DNA from: Anarhynchus alexandrinus
Taxonomy: Eukaryota; Chordata; Aves; Charadriiformes; Charadriidae
Direction of reading: 5' to 3'
NCBI GenBank assembly: GCA_008711295.1
Contig: VUYV01000121.1
Coordinates: 2,665,610 to 2,729,609, forward strand
DNA length: 64,000 nucleotides
The notes under the pieces are model-generated. The model saw only the letters and a program-made list of their open reading frames with translations. It was not told where the DNA came from and did not search any database. Positions 61,401 to 64,000 of this stretch are shown here, piece after piece (the stretch's first letter is position 1; every line of letters begins with the position of its first letter). Made by a program: the position numbers and the translations under genes.

Positions 61401-63310
61401 CCAGCAATCTCCATTTCCTACGCACTTTGCTCCTCCACATCGTGGCTGTGAGAATAAGATGGTCCTTGGCATTTGGGTCAGGGCAACAGCACTTCAGCAC
61501 TCTAAGCAGCCTGTTCTCCAGGGCAGTAGGGAGCTATTCCAAGTTCTGCCCCGGGCCCTTCCCTGCCCAGATGGAGAACAGGGACACCCTGTTTTTTCTT
61601 TTGTCAGCCTGTAGAGAGAAGGTATCTTCCCCCCACCTTTATCACCACCTAACTCCTCCTAAAATAAAAACCTCAAGGTGCCATCAAAGGATTAAAGGGG
61701 GGGTGGGACAGACTTATGTCTGCAAGTTAACCTTGGCATGCCAACTAAGAGCAGGAGGGCTCTGCCAGCCAGTGTTTGATAAGTTATCAAAATTATACTG
61801 CACTCTGAGCAACATGACCTAGCTTTGTAACTAGATTCAAAGTTGGGCCTTCTATGAGCCGGGAGTCATACCAGAGACGTTCTAAATAATACTCATGATA
61901 CCCTGGCTTCTTTTAAGTCAGTCTGAGCTCTGCTACTACTTCTAGCAGCGTCTTTTTCTGTCACTTCAACCCATGGGATTGTTTCACCATTTCAAACATA
62001 TAAAGGAAAATTACTTTGTAATGGACGTGAGAAGAGTCCTTCTGAAACAACCAAGTGCACAGGACAAGCAAGAAGGTTTAGCATTGTTTCAGAGGGCTGC
62101 AGCTCCCACCGTTTCAGGCATCTGATGTGTTTTGCACTCATGTTTTGTGTTGTTTCAGCTACATATGTACCACCACCTCATTCGACCACGAAACCTGGCT
62201 TCCCTGTCCCGATGAACACCAACAATCCTGGTGTTCGCAAGGCAGCTCGCTTTGGGGTTTACAGATACAACAACAGTTCCAATGACCTCTTTCTGTTTAA
62301 GGAATCACAAATAAACAAAGCCATGGTACAGGTAAGAAGAGTCCAGACTTCTGGTGGTGGTTCTCCAAACCATTTACCAGTTGACTCTCCTACAGAGCAC
62401 CTAAGACATGGGAGCCCTGATCCTCCTCAGGACAGCTATGCATGCGTAAACATAAACAGCACATGTCCCTCTATCCCATTCAACTGCTCCAGAAGAGTAC
62501 ATCCCCCCAGTAATTCAACATAACACACCACCAACACACACAATTCACAGAGGTAACATTTGATTTCTAGTCAAAATTCCGGCATCCCTTTCCCCCGCCC
62601 TTATTTCAACAGAAGAAACTACTTTCTCTAGATTGTCAGAGGGCTGAAATACATGCTCCATGTGGAAATTGGACGCACTGAGTGTGAGAAGAGAGAGCAC
62701 TCCAGCCTGGACAGCTGTCACTTCCAGAAGAAAAAAAGCCTGCAACAGGTATGTGTCCAATTCCTTCGGGGTACCCAGTAAGTGCAGGTGATTCTTGGCC
62801 ATCTCTAGCTGCGTAGTCACCTTCAGACCAGCTCTGTCATGTCCCCACAGATGTACAAACCTCCTCTGTGCAGAGGCAGCTGGGGTGAGGCAGGGTTATC
62901 AGTACAAGCAGCGTAGGATCTCTCATGCATCCAGAGCCAGTTCCCGTCTGCAAGGAGTTGAACAAGACACAGCCATCTAGCTCATATTCCTGGATAAATG
63001 AGTGAAATTGTGCAGAAATAGAGTATGTGCTAAATAGAGCGATTTCCTGGGTGGGGAAAATCCTTACAGGGGCTTTCCCACTAAGATACAATTACTTAGC
63101 AAACAGTACTTTTCCCAGGATAAAGGGGGGAAACAAAAAGATGCTGTTCTCTCCTACCCCATCATGGCCCAGAATGCTGAGAACCACCAGCAGCCACCTG
63201 AACTTTTTCACCAATTCCCCTTTTATTTGCAGATACTGAGATGCTATTTTGAGGTCTGGATAATGCCTTGGTTACATAAAGCATATGTCCCCGTTGCTCT
63301 TTGTCACTGA
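58407..63310 (+). CDS. CST7: Cystatin F (leukocystatin), four coding exons
   Basis: Joined exons 58407-58482, 62159-62331, 62632-62748 and 63233-63310 give 147 residues plus TGA; human cystatin F has 145. All introns are GT-AG and the frame is kept (phases 1, 0, 0). Seen in the protein: a hydrophobic signal peptide (about residues 1-24), KPGF with the N-terminal Gly39, NNPG and an AARF helix start, SND at 66-68 (the legumain-binding position in type-2 cystatins), FLFKES, the first-hairpin motif QIVRG (83-87), LKYML and VEIGRT, and the second-hairpin PW (134-135). Four mature cysteines (101, 112, 126, 146) match the two canonical disulfides. Family knowledge: cystatin F inhibits cathepsins C, L and H-type proteases and legumain in secretory and endolysosomal compartments of myeloid, NK and cytotoxic T cells. 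FLFKES and the VP-x-x-x-C-H ending distinguish it from cystatin C. Odd: the two dimer-forming cysteines of the human protein are absent. Confidence 0.95.
60811..60873. repeat. T/G low-complexity tract, poly(T) end
   Basis: GGTTTGGTTTTTTGTTGTTTTG type sequence ending in about 18 Ts and then a single N at 60874, inside CST7 intron 1. Confidence 0.9.
60874..60874. other. Single N after poly(T)
   Basis: Follows an 18-T run and a TTA; the tract probably broke the assembly, so intron 1 length is a minimum estimate. Confidence 1.
62159..62331 (+). CDS. CST7: CST7 exon 2 (N-terminal trunk and central helix)
   Basis: The acceptor is TGTTTCAG|CT, the last bases CT completing an Ala codon begun by exon 1. 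It encodes residues 26-83, from TYVPPP through KPGF, the helix AARFGVYRYNN, SSND, FLFKES and AMVQ, and ends exactly at the Gln of the QxVxG inhibitory motif. The donor is CAG|GTAAGA at 62332. Splitting QxVxG after Gln matches the first intron position of other type-2 cystatins as I recall it. Intron 2 is 300 bases. Confidence 0.95.
62632..62748 (+). CDS. CST7: CST7 exon 3 (first hairpin loop, first disulfide)
   Basis: The acceptor is CTTTCTCTAG|ATT and the donor CAG|GTATGT at 62749. It has 39 codons: IVRG completes the first inhibitory hairpin, followed by LKYMLHVEIGRT, then Cys101 and Cys112 with SLDSCHFQ between strands, ending KKKSLQQ. The human protein has an N-glycosylation sequon (NHT) near the position of KKS here; this exon has none. 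Confidence 0.94.
63233..63310 (+). CDS. CST7: CST7 exon 4 (second hairpin loop, C-terminus)
   Basis: The acceptor is CTTTTATTTGCAG|ATA. It has 25 codons plus TGA: ILRCYFEVW, then the conserved Pro-Trp of the second binding loop (IMPWLH), then VPVALCH. Cys126 and Cys146 form the second canonical disulfide. The exon is too short to stand out as an open frame; it was found by frame continuity and the PW and CH signature. Intron 3 is 484 bases and shows nothing else recognisable. Confidence 0.93.
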   Translation: MLRCYFEVWIMPWLHKAYVPVALCH

Positions 63311-64000
63311 CTCACCTTTCCCATGAGAGCCTGACTTACGGGAGATCTACCACCATGAGTTTTTCCTTGCCTGGACTGTCGAGACCAAAATGGAAGCGAG
63401 AAACGGCTGTACAGAATTGCCACAGAACTCTTCTGTCAAAGCACATGGTTGTTTTTCTCCCTTAGAAAGATGCTCAAAATGAGTGACAAAGAAAAGACCT
63501 GCCATGACTGTATTTATTGCAATCCAGTTGTGTTTCTCTTTTTCCAAATCTAAACTGCAGATGAGAGCGTGTTGTCATTCATTCAGTAGACAGCCATCCA
63601 TGCTTTTGCTGAATTTCCAAGCAGCGTGAACACACCCAGGAAGCTCTGTTGGACTTTATTCTGTGATGAATCTTCACACAGCTATGATGTAAACAAGTCT
63701 AAATCACAGCACATGTGACTAAAACACTGAAGAAAGCTTTACACCAATGGGATATTTTGCCTGGGGATACACACACACGCGTGTACACACACACACACAC
63801 AGAGTCTTAAGAGTCTCCAGTGCTAGAGAAGAGGTTAGATGTATCTGTCAGGAATGTGTGAGGTAGAGTTGTTATTTCTTCAAGACAGGATTATGGATGA
63901 GGCTGTCTTGGAACACACCCACAGCCCAGAAATTACACAGCCTAACTAGTGCTTCTACTTTAATCAAAAGCTAATCTATGCTATGAAAGGGCATGACTGC
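63311..64000. other. CST7 3' UTR/flank
   Basis: The 3' UTR begins after the stop. No AATAAA or ATTAAA was found on the plus strand to the window end, so the polyadenylation site is either non-canonical or outside. TTTATT, a minus-strand AATAAA, occurs near 63513 and 63655 and could serve a convergent gene; APMAP is convergent with CST7 in human. No minus-strand coding exon is visible here. Confidence 0.4.
63768..63802. repeat. (CA)n tract with central ACACGCGTGT palindrome
   Basis: ACACACACACGCGTGTACACACACACACACACA. The 10-base ACACGCGTGT core is self-complementary and alternates purine and pyrimidine, so it is prone to Z-DNA or cruciform. Confidence 0.9.

Larger units (their letters stand above)
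58483..62158 (+). other. CST7 intron 1
   Basis: A 3,676-base intron with no CR1 I could recognise. It contains the T-rich tract at 60811-60873 ending in a single N, and a CA/GT-rich patch near 61055-61110. No further exon with supportable coding content was found. Immediately before the acceptor, an in-frame ATG at 62125 opens a short hydrophobic stretch continuous with exon 2 (see findings). Confidence 0.7.

Noticed and set aside
62125..62523. 132-codon single-exon reading of the CST7 exon 2 region
   Set aside because: It reads through the donor at 62332 into intron 2. The spliced model restores QIVRG and the cysteines, so the unspliced frame is not the main product.
63538..63630. Alternative last exon starting after CTGCAG at about 63560
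   Set aside because: I first considered this acceptor, but the exon at 63233-63310 gives the PW loop and the C-terminal CH exactly in frame.

Overview
This window looks like a vertebrate nuclear genome, almost certainly a bird. The dominant interspersed repeats are CR1 LINE copies, recognisable from their 3' ends (GGTTGGAAGGGACCT, short ATTCTATG-type tails) and from ORF2 fragments. Introns have GT-AG borders, coding density is very low, and the one confident gene has its closest recognisable counterpart in vertebrate cystatin F. I cannot name the species.

Layout. Positions 1 to about 58,300 form a long gene-poor stretch with no exon I can defend. It holds at least eleven CR1 fragments of different ages and orientations: an ancient degraded reverse-transcriptase segment near 5.6-6.4 kb, a truncated RT-start fragment at 10.4 kb, 3' ends at 11.4, 11.7 and 28.8 kb, larger 3' copies at 17.8-18.4, 18.9-19.2 and 41.9-42.3 kb, a head-to-head pair at 21.5-21.9 kb, an internally deleted copy at 31.6-31.9 kb followed directly by another, and a copy interrupted by an N at 36.1 kb. 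A tandemly structured element lies at 10.5-11.1 kb. A diverged LTR-like repeat occurs twice (33.3-33.7 and 46.5-46.9 kb). There are several microsatellites, a 129-base N gap inside a CR1, four single-N positions, and a CpG-enriched patch near 40 kb.

From about 58.3 kb to 63.3 kb on the plus strand lies a complete four-exon gene for cystatin F (CST7, leukocystatin), a secreted/endolysosomal inhibitor of papain-like cysteine proteases. Exon 1 encodes the signal peptide, exon 2 the N-terminal inhibitory segment and central helix, exon 3 the first hairpin loop with the first disulfide, and exon 4 the second hairpin loop with the last two cysteines. The reading frame closes exactly across all three introns (147 codons plus stop). 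A compact putative promoter with an ETS-type site sits just upstream. In human the order is SYNDIG1-CST7-APMAP with APMAP convergent on CST7 (recalled, not checked here), so the desert upstream may be the SYNDIG1-CST7 interval and APMAP may lie just beyond the right edge.

The most interesting observation is in CST7. The two extra cysteines that hold human cystatin F as an inactive dimer (Cys26 and Cys63) are Tyr and Ser here, while the four canonical type-2 cystatin cysteines and all inhibitory motifs are kept. This predicts a form that does not need proteolytic monomerisation. I did not find an undescribed multi-gene system in this window.
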